From contig LS997562.1 of the NCBI GenBank assembly GCA_000469685.2, positions 44,954,869 through 45,018,868 of the forward strand: a DNA stretch of 64,000 nt. Reading direction: 5' to 3'. Shown one piece after another: positions 1 to 12,900 of this stretch. Numbering within the stretch: the stretch's first letter is position 1; each line of letters starts with the position of its first letter. The DNA is from Haemonchus contortus (Eukaryota > Nematoda > Chromadorea > Rhabditida > Trichostrongylidae). The notes under the pieces were generated by a model. That model did not search any database, was not told the DNA's origin, and saw only the letters and a program-made list of their open reading frames with translations. Position numbers and translations under genes: made by a program.

Positions 1-929
1 TGATCGGAAATTCATTGCTCGTGTTCTAGTAGACCTAGCAGGTTCAAATTCAGTAGTAGTACAAGGGGCAGGGTGGGAACACTTATGCTGGGTGGCAGGA
101 CTGGACTCCGCCCACAAGAGCGACGAGTGCGCAAAAATTTCTTAATCCAGAATTTGAGCGTTCAGACTAGTCAATCCAACGAGAAAAAGAGGAGAGCCCA
201 GCGTCATTCGGGCCTCAAAGGAAGTGGCTGAAATAATATAATCAAATCAAAAATGCTACATGAAATAAGTGGGACAAAAACATCATGAGTTGAGTTTTTG
301 ACGAAACATGAGTGAACCATTCTCATAGTTGGCATCTCCAGTACCATCATATTTAGGTACCATTAAAATTTTATAACCATGTTCTTATGTCGGAAGAAAC
401 ATTGGCAATAATATTGTGCCTTTGTGCTTGTAGTGCTTCAAGCATTACTTAGCCTTACTTTTTTCTTCGCCTTATGCTAAGTAATCTGCAATCTTGCCTT
501 GATCTGCATTCTATCAGTCCGAATTATTGATGAGATCTTTTGGTGAATGTCATGCGTAGGTGTACGAACAGTAACCTTTCCCTGTCTAAATTGCCATTCC
601 TCTGCAATTCATTGTTTCCTAGTGTTGAATTCATAAACCTATTGAATCTCTATTTGTTTATTTTGATATAACAAAATGTGCGGTCAAATCGGACTAACAG
701 GGAGTAGGTAGTTTTCCAGCACACGACCAACCTGTAGAGTTTTGAGGAAAATCAATTATTTCTCTATGCCAGCGGGCTTCGTGGAGGTTTAGTGCTCGAT
801 CTATGAAATAGCTGGTTTTTATCGTCTGCGCATTTCTCAAGTGTTCAGTTGATAACTTTTCCGAGTGCGTATTTAGAAATTAGATACTGGAAGATCTTCA
901 CGGTGTTTTGTCGCGGGTTTTTGTACTAG
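1..929. other. Upstream flank of the vWA gene, no gene recognised
   Basis: I see no convincing coding exon, RNA gene or mobile element here. It is AT-rich with scattered stops in all frames. The first exon I can support for the large vWA gene starts at about 947 and has no signal peptide, so at least one 5' exon with the start codon should lie in this stretch or beyond the left edge of the window. Confidence 0.4.
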
Positions 930-946
930 AAAGGTTTTTCGATCAG

Positions 947-3900
947 GGCTACTCAGAGCTTTCCTTATCCCTTACCGGATCTGATTCCAGTGACATGTTC
1001 GAATTCCGATGCCGATGTGGTGTTTCTCATCGATACGACGTCATCGAATTCAACGGCATTTCTCGTCCAGCAACATCGTCTGCTTCGAACATTGAAGTGA
1101 GTCGACGTTGTTCGAAAATGTGAATGTTTGTGGGGTGATTCCCAAGAGTCGTTCAACTCGATTTAATGAATCCAGCATAACGGCTACGCAATTTCCCGCT
1201 CAGAGCTGCTGATTGTTGTTGCTATGGTACAGGCTGTTGAATCAGTTCATAATACAAGTACATATGTAGTAGAGGTGCCGCATGAAAAGATAATTGCCAC
1301 TGAAAACTTGGGAGATAAAAATAATATCCATGTAAGCTATTTGAGAAAAGCTTCAGAAAGCTGCACACTGGATAACTGAATAGTTGCTTTAATAGAAGTT
1401 CGACAATTTTGTATTACTTTTGAAGGTCATTATTTATTTAATCACTTGACTACTCACTAGTTCATATTATCTGGAAGTTTCGTCACATTCATTGAAAAAG
1501 GAATGATAAAAACAGATAAAAAGTACATGTTAAGGAAAGATGGGAGGAAAAAAGTTTTTTTTCCATAATGAATGATCAGCTACGTCGAATTGGTAAACCA
1601 TAAGCAACGTTTAAAATAGGCTAGGCAAAAAATTAAAATATTAGGGTGTCCCAAAAGTTTTGAGAAAATTTATTTGGTTTGTTCAACACAAAAATACTAC
1701 AATAAAAAGGTGAGATCTGTAATCGAGATAGTGGCCCTCTTTAGCCACGGCGTCCCTCCATCGACTGGGCAGAGCACTGATGCCATTCATCCAGAAAGAA
1801 GAAGGGCGTGAAGCGATCCATTCATCCACTGCATGTTTGACCTCCTGACGATTGTTGAATTTTTTCCCTTTCGTGTAGGCCTCCAGGCTTCTGAAAGCAT
1901 GGTAGTCACAAGGACTAAGATCAAGTGAATATGGGGGGTGGGGCAGCCAGGTAATCCCAAGCCTTTCCAGCTCCTCAGCCGTCGACCTAGCATGATGTGG
2001 TCGAGCGTGACTCATCAAAATCAGAAACTTTCCCTGCATTCGGTGTGAAACCGGGGCTCCAGACACCATCTCCCGCAGCTGCCCGCAGAATACCCTTACA
2101 GTCACAGCAGTACGCTCAGGTAGGATCTCATAGTAGAAAAAGCCGGCGGAGCATAAGAAGAATGAGATCGTATTCTTTTCGACGTGTTCCCCACGCTTGG
2201 CAACGGCTTCTGGCCTTATGACGATTGGTAGTGTTGTGTTCCACTACTGTCTTGATAGCCTTGCAGCAGAACAGATACTGGATACGACGTTTATTGGAAA
2301 GCACTGCCGATACAGCTGGAGGCGAAGTAGACTGGGCAGGAATGAACTACCACCATACCGAACTCTCATTTATATAGCCTCAGCAACATAAGGATAAGAC
2401 CGCTCTAGTGGTTATCATCATAACCACCACTACACACAACACCTCCCCCAGTAGAAAGAAAGGTGTACAACATAGTCAACTTTCTACTTTTACAATTCAA
2501 GAAAGAATGCAATTCAACACTCAACAAGCAAACTAACGAGAAGTGTCTGGATATCTTTGTACAGGTCTTCTTATTCTCTTCGAGCGTCGTAGTGGTACCT
2601 CGACTTCTTGTTCTCGTCGTCCTAGAGCAGCAGCATCTGTAGTTTGTGTGGTCTCCTCTCTTCGCTTCCACTCGTCGTCCAATTCGAGCGTCTCGAGCAA
2701 TGTCAGCAACGACTTGTCTCCATAGCTCGGAGGTGATTTTGTGTCTCGACGACGTAACTGATTTGCGTGTTTTCTCGTTATTCTTCCACTCAGATCAACT
2801 TCGTAGTTGACTTTACCGATCCGTCTGGTGATGATACCTTCTTTCCAGATGAATTGTGGCGCTCTCCATACCTGAGCATACACTGCTTGGCCAATTTCAA
2901 ATTCTTTTGGAACGGCATTGTTTCTCCTGTTAAACTGCTCGATCATTTTCTTCCGACTTTCTTCAGAAGGTGGCGTGAGCGACATTTCCATCGGACATAG
3001 CAGACTCAACCGTGTGCGGAGTTTTCTTCCTAAAAACACTTCCGCTGGTGTGCTGTTGTTCAAACAGTCGTTTGGAGTTGTCCGGTATGCTTGAAGGATT
3101 ACGTTCAATGTCTCTTCCGACGGCTTCTCCTCCCCCTTGAGTTTCTTAATACCTCGTTTTAGTGTGTCAACGAACCGTTCGGCTTGTCCGTTTGATTGCG
3201 GGTGATAGGGAGCAATTTTCACGTGCGTGATTCCTCCTTCTTCGCACATCATCCTGAATTGCTCCGACGTGAACTGGGTTCCGTTATCGCTGACGATGGT
3301 TTGCGGGATTCCATATCTTGCAAACATCTTCTTCAGTTCTTTCACCGTTTGGCTTGCAGAGATACTTGTCATTTCGATGATTTCCGGCCATTTACTGTAA
3401 GAATCTACAACAACCAAATAAAATAGTCCAAAAACAGGTCCTGCGAAGTCGATGTGAATCCTCTGCCACACATAAGCTGGTGTCGACCAAGCTTCCAAAG
3501 GAGCCTTGATGGGATTCTTCGCATATTCTTGACATCTCGAACAACTTCGCACTAATTCTTCACAGTCCTTGTCAAGGTTCGGCCAATACACGTAACTTCT
3601 GGCGAGCTTTTTCATCCGTACGATTCCTGGATGACCAGCGTGTAGTTCCTTCAAAACTCTGCTCTGTAGTTCTTCCGGAACGACAACTCTTTCTGCCATC
3701 ATGAGACAACCATCAACAATTGATAGCGTTTCTCTTCTGTTGAAAAACGGCGACAGTTTGGAATTGACCTTCGACCATTTACCGGACTTCACACATGCCT
3801 TGACATTCTTGAGTAAAGAGTCCTTCGCGGTACTATCTCTGATATGCTCATGGGTCAGTGGTAGTCTTCTGATGCAATCCTTCAGCAATCTGGAAACGTC

Positions 3901-6900
3901 ATTTTCCACTGCTGCTACAACCACATCTTCGTCCGAAACATTGTGCTTCTGCATCAGTCTTGAGAGACCATCCACTTGCCCGAACTGCGTGGTTTTGACA
4001 TACTCAATGTCAAAATCGTATCCAAGCAGAATTGTGGCCCACCTCATAAGCCGATTTGCGGAGTATACTGGAACACCTTTCTTGTCTCCGAAAATTGCTA
4101 ACAGTGGCTTATGGTCTGTCAACAGTAAAAACTTTCTTCCGAACAAGTACTTGTGAAACTTCTTGACTGCAAAAATGAGTCCAAGAGCTTCCTTTTCAAT
4201 CTGTGAGTACTTCTTCTCAGCGTCTGACAGTGACCTTGAAGCATGTGCAATAGGTTTCTCCGAACCATCTTCGTATCTATGCGAGATAACGCATCCAATA
4301 CCATAATCACAAGCGTCAGCTGCCACAACTATCTTCTGCTGAGGGTCGTAGTGAGCAAGGTTGGCATCACTTGACAATGCTGTCTTCAGTTTTTCAAATG
4401 CTTCATGTTCCTTGGAAGTCCACCTCCACTTCACATCCTTTCTGAGTAAGGCATCTAGCGGTCCACGGAGAGTCTTCATTGTTGGCACGAAAACGGAGTA
4501 GTATGTAATCATTCCCAGAAAAGATCTCAATTGCACAATATTTTTCGGCTCATCCATATTCTTTATGGCTTTGATTTTCTCTGGATTGGGTCTTCTTCCA
4601 TTCTTGTCCAAAAGAAAACCGAGATATTGTATTTCTGGTTTGGCAAATGTACACTTGTCTAGACGTATCTTGAATCCATAGTCAGCTATTCTTCTGAAAA
4701 CTGCAAGCAGATTTTCTCTATGCTCTTGTTCGTTCCTGCCACTCACTAAGATATCGTCCAGATAGGTAGCTACACCTTGTAGTCCAGTCACCATCTTATT
4801 CATCACTTGCTGGAAAATCCCTGGTGCAGTCTTGATTCCAAAAGGCAGTCGATTGTATCTGAACAGTCCCTTGTGCGTGTTTATGACGACTTTCTTCTTC
4901 GATTCTTCGGAAAGTTCCAACTGTAGGTATGCGTCCGATAAATCGATTTGCGAGAAGATTGTTCCTCCGTTTAAGGATGCAAAAATATCTTCTGGTATTG
5001 GCAAAGGATAATCGTAAGACTGCAACGCTCTGTTCAGCCCAGTTGAGAAATCAGCACATATTCTCAACTTTCCGTTTTGCTTCTTCACGCAAACGATGGG
5101 TGCGGCCCACTCACTATGGCTGACTGGTTCAATAACATTGATCTGCACAAGCCTATCTAGCTCTGCGTTCACAGCTTCTAGTGCTGCATGGGGTACCGGA
5201 CGACTATTACAGAACACTGGGCGCACATTCGGGTTAAGCTGCAAATCAACCTGTTCTTTCGTGCAGCGCCCCAATCCTTTTTCAAAGACTCCTGGATAAG
5301 TTTTCTCCAACTCTTCTTCTATTTTGACCATGGATGACATCTTTACTTCCGCTGTCATCATCTCTAAATGATACTTCATCTCTTCATTCGCTCGTATCCA
5401 TTCGAGGCCAATGAGCGAATTATACGGCGTCACATATGCATAACCTTTTGTTTCGACGCCCTTCATTTTGATCTGGCATTTCAATTTTCCATAGATCTTC
5501 ATATTTTCTCCGCTGGCATTTTTCACAACAATATTTGTCCTTTCCAATACTGGGGATCCCATCTTCTTCCAAGTGTTCTCGTTCAGCAGTGTGATGTCGG
5601 ATCCTGTGTCCAGTAGAAATCTGACGTCGCAGTTGTTCACTACTGCATCGATGTACACACGAGGACAGTCTGCTTCAATAGCTGCATTTGCAATCTCAAC
5701 TGTTCGCACTTGTCTTCTTGGGGCTTTCCTTCCCCCTTTGGCTTCGCGGTTTCTTTTCCAGACTTTCTTCGTCGTTTCGTCTTGAACGACTGGCTTCTTC
5801 CGTCGTAGGATGTCACAAAATTTCTCCTTGTGTCCAGTTTTTCTGCATTTCTTGCAGAACCAGGGTTTTGACTTACACTGGCGTGCATAGTGATTGCCTT
5901 CGCAGTTGAAGCATTCGATTTCATTCCGCTTTTCTACGATTGCTGCTTCGACCGTTTTCGTATATCCCGCTACGATCTCACTGTCCCTCCTAAGGCTTAG
6001 GAAATTTTCACATTCTTTATGCAACTCGTGAAGAGACACGCTTCTCCCAGCTTTGTGCTCTCTATCGAGTATTGCGATCAACCTTTGTCTGATTTCTGTT
6101 TCTTGCTGTGACTTCAGGCCAAAAATCCACAGAAGACACTTGATTCCATCAGAGTCCAGTTCGTGGATCTTCGCCTTTTCACAGAATTCATTCACGCGGC
6201 CCGTATACGTAAGATAGTCCTCTGCATCGCTCTTCTCCAGCTTGAGGCACTGATACCTTGTTGTGAACAACGAAGTTTTGTAATCGAACAGCTGCTTGAG
6301 TACTTCTACCGTCTCATCGAATCCAATTTGGGAAACATCCTTGGGTAGAATATGCCTCTGGTACTTGTCGAATGTCACTGAATCCAGTTTCTCACATAGT
6401 AGCCTAACCTTGTTATTTTCCGATAGTTGTTTCGCATCTTCGGAAAACACCTCTTTGTATCTCGAGAACCATTTTGCAAAGCTCATGTCTGCATCCGGGT
6501 CGAAAATGAATTTCTCGATGCGGTTGCTCAAGGCTGCCATCACATTCGGGAGTGCCAATGGTTCTTCTGCCTTGCGGACCCTTTGATCACGCTCTGGAAC
6601 GCTGTCGATGACCCTTGCTATGATGTCCCTCTGCTCCTTCATAACTGTTGACATCATTGATGACATAGCATTCCTTTGCTCCTCCATGAGTTGTGTAAAC
6701 ATCGACAACATTGTCGTTGTGTCCATGGTTCCACCAACCATCGTTGACAAACAAGAAAAGAGCAGAAACCCAATAAAGAAAATCGAATGAACAAAAGTGT
6801 CCTCTCCTTAATGAGTGAGGCTTATCCCACTCAGGTGCTGCTCTGGAGTGACTAAAATCGTCTGGGCAACTTATCTGCGAGTTCAGGTTCTCTTGTCGGA

Positions 6901-9900
6901 GTCGAATATACAAGGATAGTCGCTAGTTGGATATAGTCGTATGTCCGGCGTGATCTCCCAAATATCCTGATCGCCACTGTTGTGTTCCACTACTGTCTTG
7001 ATAGCCTTGCAGCAGAACAGATACTGGATACGACGTTTATTGGAAAGCACTGCCGATACAGCTGGAGGCGAAGTAGACTGGGCAGGAATGAACTACCACC
7101 ATACCGAACTCTCATTTATATAGCCTCAGCAACATAAGGATAAGACCGCTCTAGTGGTTATCATCATAACCACCACTACACACAACAGGTAGCCACTGCA
7201 ACTTCCTGTATGGATTATCATAAGAAACCCACTTCTCATCCTGGGCGATGATGAAGCTCGTCCAATCCACCGTTCGCTTGCGGTCGAGTAGCTTCCGATA
7301 CACATCGACCCGCACCTGACGCTCGCTCTCAGTCAAGGTGTGGGGGATAATTGCAAGAATTGCTGCGCGAAAGCGACGTATGCGTATGATGTCGTGAGTG
7401 GTGGAACGGGGAGAAGAAGTCGTCCTCTCCATTCCTCTCAAGCTTCGAGAAGGATTGCTTTGGACGGAGGCTAAGACAATTTCGGTCTTGGTGGAACGTG
7501 GACGTCCGCTCCGTGGCACTTCGTCGAAGTGAAACTCTCTCTAGAGAAGCGGCCGTACCATCTATAGCAGGTGGCGAGGGATGGTGCAGTACTGCCCATC
7601 GATGACTGCAATTCATTCCGCTCTTGAGTGGCGGAGTGACCAGATCGGTAGTAATGAAGCAGAAGGCGCCTGTAGTCGTGTCAGTCGAAAATAATTCAAA
7701 TGTTGATAACTCACTTCCAAAGATAAAGTGCAGTACTGTTCTCTTGTTATGATGATCTGCTAAGCGTGACCTCTTACTGACCTTTTCTCCGTGGCTCTGC
7801 CTAGGCGCTTTCTCGCGCAGCATGGTTGCGAAATACATGACCAAAATTTTCTCAAAACTTTTGGGACACCCTAATAAGAAAAAGTAATCGATAAGAAGGA
7901 TTTTAAGAAAAAAGGATGGCCCTTTCGTCGCTCCCAAGAGATGCATCGGTACTCACTTGAGATATGCACGAGAGAGGATTCAAAAGTGAAGGAGAGCAAG
8001 GGCAATCCTGTTCCGAATACCCTTTCCAAATCTGTTGAAGCGGACATAACAATCAGAAAACTGATTGAGTTTTGAAAAGATTTATTTATAATACAGTTTC
8101 GTTTTGTAGGAGACTTTCAATTGTTCTCAAAGGACGTTCCGTTCGCTATGGAGTGATAGGATTTCATCGCACACCTGAACTAATGCTTGAACTCCAATCA
8201 CCCTTTGCCAACGACAGTCAGAGGGTAAGCAAGCTGTCGAAATTTCTCTGATGAGAAGCGAAAATATTTCACGTCTTTGATTCCGTCTGAATAGGGCCTA
8301 GATGCGCATTGTGCTCAGGTCGAAACAGCCTTCCCCTTAGCTTAGAACATTTTGAAGTTTTTCGACTAATTGATTCTCTTTTGCTGTAGGAAGTATTTTT
8401 TGAAGCAGGTATCACAGTAAAGGGACTTGTCTTTCAATCAATATGGACAAAAGTTTTGAAAAACATCAGCTGTCCTTACATTTGATCTTCAATATTTCTG
8501 GCTTCATGATGAGGAGGCCCATGAGAGCACTATGAAAAGAATCAGTATTCGCTTTATCCAGTCGTTTGTGTTTCTTTATAGAAATGTGAATTAATCAAAA
8601 CCCATTCCATATTTTTGCTTATGGCTATTTTGAACTGGTAACAGGTGGCGGATCTGATCTCTGCGCTACGACCACGCCAATCCACATCGACGTCTGTTGC
8701 AAGAGCCTTGGACGAGGCAATGTCGTTGTTCTTCGAATCACGAACGGGAACAGACCGGCGGCAGATTATCATACTGGCCCACGACGGGGTGAATACCGAT
8801 CTGGTAGCTGAGACCTTAGAAGCCGTGTGAGTTTCCGTGCTTTGCAAAAGCTTACATTTGATAACGTTTATACTCGTACTTGGAGCTCGAAGGCAATGCT
8901 ACATGCATATATTCATCGCAAGTTTACTGTGCATGCAGTGACCGTACCTAAGACCCTTTCAAACAGTGTGACCATGAGGCTATGAAAATAGTATCGCTGA
9001 TTTGGAGTGGCTGCTTTTATTATTCTACCAGAATGCTGTAAAGGCATCCTTGTTTCAAAGAGAATCCACCGATGACTATGCACATGGAACGGAGTTATCA
9101 CCTTTTGAGTCCGATTCCTCACTTCACCTTATTCTCTTTGTCTTTATGCAGGTCAAATGTTGAGAAACTGGGTGCAGTGGTATTCGCTGTAACTGGTAAC
9201 ACAAGAGCAAATGCATTCGCTTTGCTTGGTTATGCTGGATCCAGAGATCGACTGTTCGTCGCAGCCGCTGATCGAGCCATATTTCAGGATTCCTTGGATG
9301 AGGTTTGGTTCTGCTTTGAGCAAAATTTATTTGTAGTCTATTTCTTTGCAATTCGATCTTTACTGGTAATGGTGTTCATTACTGATATTCCGTATGGCTA
9401 GGTGTGGGTTTTTATCATTACCGCTGTGGAAACGTCAAGTAGGATAGATATGAAAATGAAGACGAAAGAGGTCAAATGAGCTGGAAACTCTGAGCTGTGG
9501 GAAGAACCTAGGGAAGTAGTGAGATTTCCTCAACTTTATTTGACTAAAGACAGACAAGAGAACAAGGAAGGAACAAAAGTATCAACGAGGGTGATGCTAT
9601 TATATTTCGGAAGACATTAGAGACAACATGCTGATTCCACTTCAGACTCTTGGCGTATGCGAGTCGATAACGTCAGCTGTGACAACGACGTCCAAAAATC
9701 TTCGAAGAAGAGTTCATGGAGTGAGAGGACGTCGCGCAAAAGCTGAGAAGAATGTCTTCGTCCCAGGGCAGAAATGCGGCTTCGACAAGGTGAACCTCCA
9801 TCGTAGCCATTCAAAATAGGTATTCCATATCAGATCCAAGAAAGAGAGGAATGTAGTAAATGAGAATGTTTTGAGGGGAACAAGTTCGGAAAGGAAATTA

Positions 9901-12900
9901 AGGCTCATTTGTTTGAACAAAAGCACGAAGTCATGGGTCGGAAGTTCATTTTTGAAGATGTTCTAGTTGAATTGTAAGAGAATCTACATATATCGTCATG
10001 TTTATTTCTATAGGCACTTTGATAAGTGACTACGCAGAGAGAACCTATTTTCCAGTCAAATTGTTTTCCTGCTCACCAATACCCTTTTGGTATCTCTATA
10101 AACCTTACAGAAAGTTATTCTATTTGCAGGTCGACCTCACGCTTGTACTTGACACTTCCGGCTCTGTCTTCAGGGTGTTTGAAGATCAACGTGAAATCGC
10201 ACTGAACATTCTCGATGAAATACCTGTGGAAGCATATTCGGATGCTGTGCAGGTCCGTTTGATGTGTTTAATAAAAACAATGTAACGGAATAAACAATCA
10301 AAATTTTGAGGTGTCAGTGACACGGTTCGCCGCTGGTGCTGATGTGATTTTGCCATTCCTGAAAGGACGTGGAGTTTCTGAAATCAAGGACGCTATAAAA
10401 GAAGTGAAATTCACTGGCCAGAATACAAGAATCGCTGGCGCTGTTGAGATAGCCCTCGATGAAATGGAAAGAGCCAGGCGGCGGGATGCTAGACAGGTAT
10501 TGTGAACAAAAAACTGCCATTCTTTGTGACGGACCGTACACGCTTCAGAAATAGAAAAGGTATAAATAGAAAGTTGTTTCCCATGGATTTCTCACGAAAT
10601 CGATTAGCTGTTGCGGAAAAGATGAACTAGTTTCTCAATCCATTCACTATTACCCATCATCCCTGAGGCAAATAGTAATCTCTTTGATGAACAGTGGTTA
10701 TTCTGTCCCAATGGTTTTATTTCGATCTGTTGGAAATCATGTATTGAACTCTGAGGCAGGCTCTTCGACATTTGAAATTTTCCAGATTTTCGTGTTGATC
10801 TCTGATGGTCATGGGCAGGAATACTGGAATGTCGTGCAAGCTACAGGAAAACGCCTACAGGTGGGGACACTGTTTATTGAAACATTTCTGGACTCGAATT
10901 CCTGAGTCGCATCCTATCGAGCCTTTAAGTTTTGTCCTTGAATGAATTCAGTAATCATTCATAGAGCCACTTTGAAGTTATTTATTTATTTATTTACTTA
11001 CCTACTTATCTATTTATTTATTTACAGTCAACAATATGCTCCAATCAACTATGTATATTTTGAACGAAGATTCAAAAAGAATAGGTGCTTTAGGAGACAA
11101 AAGCTGAGTTATTTGCTGTATCGGCCAGTCAGGACTATAACGAAGCCGAGTTGTTGATTTATATTGGTGACGGGAGTCGAGTGTTTGTCGGTCCGAAATA
11201 CAATGGGTGCGTATAGTAATGTATTCGTACTTTTCCACAATTTTTTTTAAGAATCCTAAATTCTCAAAGATGAACCGTTACCAAAAACTTTATTTGTAGT
11301 GTACGATATCAGCTGATTTTAAAAATTTCAGTTTCTTATCAGCTCTCTCGTCCTATGTGAAGGATTGCATTTCCAAAGGAGAAAAAAGCTCTGCTGCTGT
11401 GCTTTCCGGAAAGAACTCTTTGGTAACATATCTATTTTTGAAAACGAGAAACGATGTAACCAATACTATGTAGCGACTCGCAGAATTATATAGGCTCGTA
11501 GTAAATAATTTTTACGCGCGAGGAGACGTGCGGAATCATATTGAGTCTTCGATTTTCATTAGCAATTAACAAATTTTTCTTGCTTAGGACTTCTCTACAA
11601 CTGAAGAAACCCCGTTAAAGGAAAAAGAGACATCAACGATTGGTGGCTCCATCAAGGAGGTGAAATCATATTGAGTCATTGCTTTTCATTAGTAATTAAC
11701 ATATTTTTTTGCTAAGGACTTCTCTACAACTGAAGAAACCCCGTTTGTGGAAAAAGAGACATCAACGATTGGTGGCTCCATCAAGGAGGTGAAATCATAT
11801 TGAGTCATTGCTTTTCATTAGTAATTAACATATTTTTTTGCTAAGGACTTCTCTACAACTGAAGAAACCCCGTTTGTGGAAAAAGAGACATCAACGATTG
11901 GTGGCCCCATCACGGAGGAGGTGACGGCGAAATTATATTGAGTCTCTGCTTTTCATTAGTAATTAACATATTTTTTTGTTAAGGACTTCTCTACAACTGA
12001 AGAAACCCCGTTTGTGGAAGAAGAGACAGCAACGATTGGGGCCTCCATAAGGGAGGAGGTGACGGAAACGACTGAAGAAGACTCACTGGGAGACGGAACG
12101 ACTGTTTCCACAGTCTCGGCAATCGAGAAATCTTCATCTCTAACGAAAACGGAGTTTTCTTCGAACAATGATGAGAGTAGGACTGTGAACGACTCGAACA
12201 ATGATGAGAGTACGACTGTGGATGACAGCTTTTTTTCAACAAGTAAGCTTAGATGTTGTGTATTCTCAAAAACTTCCACGCAAACTCCATAGAAATTGCT
12301 CCCTAAGATCGTAACCGTTCAACTTCGTCATGGGAGCGTGATTCCTAATAAGGCAATTCTTAATGGGTGTCAGAAAGCTTCTTGATATATCCACTGGTTT
12401 AATCATGAAAACGTTTTTTCAAATTTTTCTACACTTGCAGATGAGATTATAGATATTAAGTCGCTTTATTAATTAGCCTAGAAGCAGTAAACCGATAATT
12501 TTAAGAGAGATAGGGCGGAGGTTATGGAGTCTATCGTTTAGATCAGTTTATTCATCGTCAACTGTTAAGGAAGAAATTGCCGACTGATAATTCTTAGCTG
12601 TTTCCACTGAACTGTGAACCCAAAAGATCTATATCTTGGAGCATAAGCAGAGGGAAGAAGAGTAGATTCGCCCGAGATTTTTGTCTGTAAACGGATTGGT
12701 AGGCTGTTTTCGGAGTTACCCTTCACTTTTGGGTAATACTCAATCGTCTCATGTAGCGAATAATGCATGGTCAATGAATGTAGGGAGAGGCTAATGATTT
12801 GGAAACAGATCCAAATGCTTCTTAAATTCAATGGTCACCGCCTAACCCTCCCCAACTATGTGATCTGAATGATATGAGAGAGGAATTTGACCGAAAATCA

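Larger units (their letters stand above)
2232..7187 (-). mobile_element. Ty3/gypsy LTR retrotransposon, apparently intact
   Basis: LTRs at 2232-2441 and 6978-7187 are each 210 bp, appear identical, and begin TGTTG and end CAACA. The target GGTAG is repeated at 2227-2231 and 7188-7192. A single long frame codes gag and pol. Identical LTRs and the open frame imply very recent insertion, into a mariner already resident in the vWA intron. Domain order PR-RT-RH-IN places it in the Metaviridae; it has no env-like frame. Confidence 0.95.
1641..7874 (-). mobile_element. Mariner element, split by a Ty3/gypsy insertion
   Basis: The two ends are perfect 31-bp inverted repeats (TTAGGGTGTCCCAAAAGTTT...), flanked by TA duplications at 1639-1640 and 7875-7876. 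Subtracting the internal Ty3 element and one copy of its 5-bp target duplication leaves about 1,273 bp, a normal mariner length. The transposase runs on the minus strand and is no longer functional. The element lies in intron 1 of the vWA gene. Confidence 0.9.
947..9302 (+). other. vWA domain 1 (exons 947-1096, 8110-8224, 8645-8826, 9152-9302)
   Basis: Exon 947-1096 reads in the frame whose codons start at multiples of 3, giving a Cys-led strand, VVFLIDTTSS and a helix ending LLRTL; the donor GTGAGT is at 1097. Phase 2 joins to 8110-8224 (RLSIVLKGRSVRYGVIGFH), then phase 0 to 8645-8826, with a TSTS loop for the fourth MIDAS ligand and IIILAHDG for the distal Asp, then phase 2 to 9152-9302 (LGAVVFAVTGN and the last helix). 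Position 3 of the MIDAS is Thr instead of Ser. The 7-kb first intron (1097-8109) contains the nested mariner/Ty3 insertion. Confidence 0.75.

Noticed and set aside
908..1123. 71-codon plus-strand frame starting at an ATG
   Set aside because: It overlaps the first vWA exon but in the wrong frame. The MIDAS-bearing frame (VVFLIDTTSS) has a proper GTGAGT donor and joins in phase to 8110.
2232..7187. Endogenous retrovirus with env
   Set aside because: After integrase the frame ends and only about 90 bp remain before the 3' LTR, so there is no env. It is a plain Ty3/gypsy retrotransposon.
11529..12060. CRISPR-like regular repeat
   Set aside because: Repeats are about 130-bp exon-intron units in a eukaryotic gene with splice sites, without short identical repeats separated by unique spacers.
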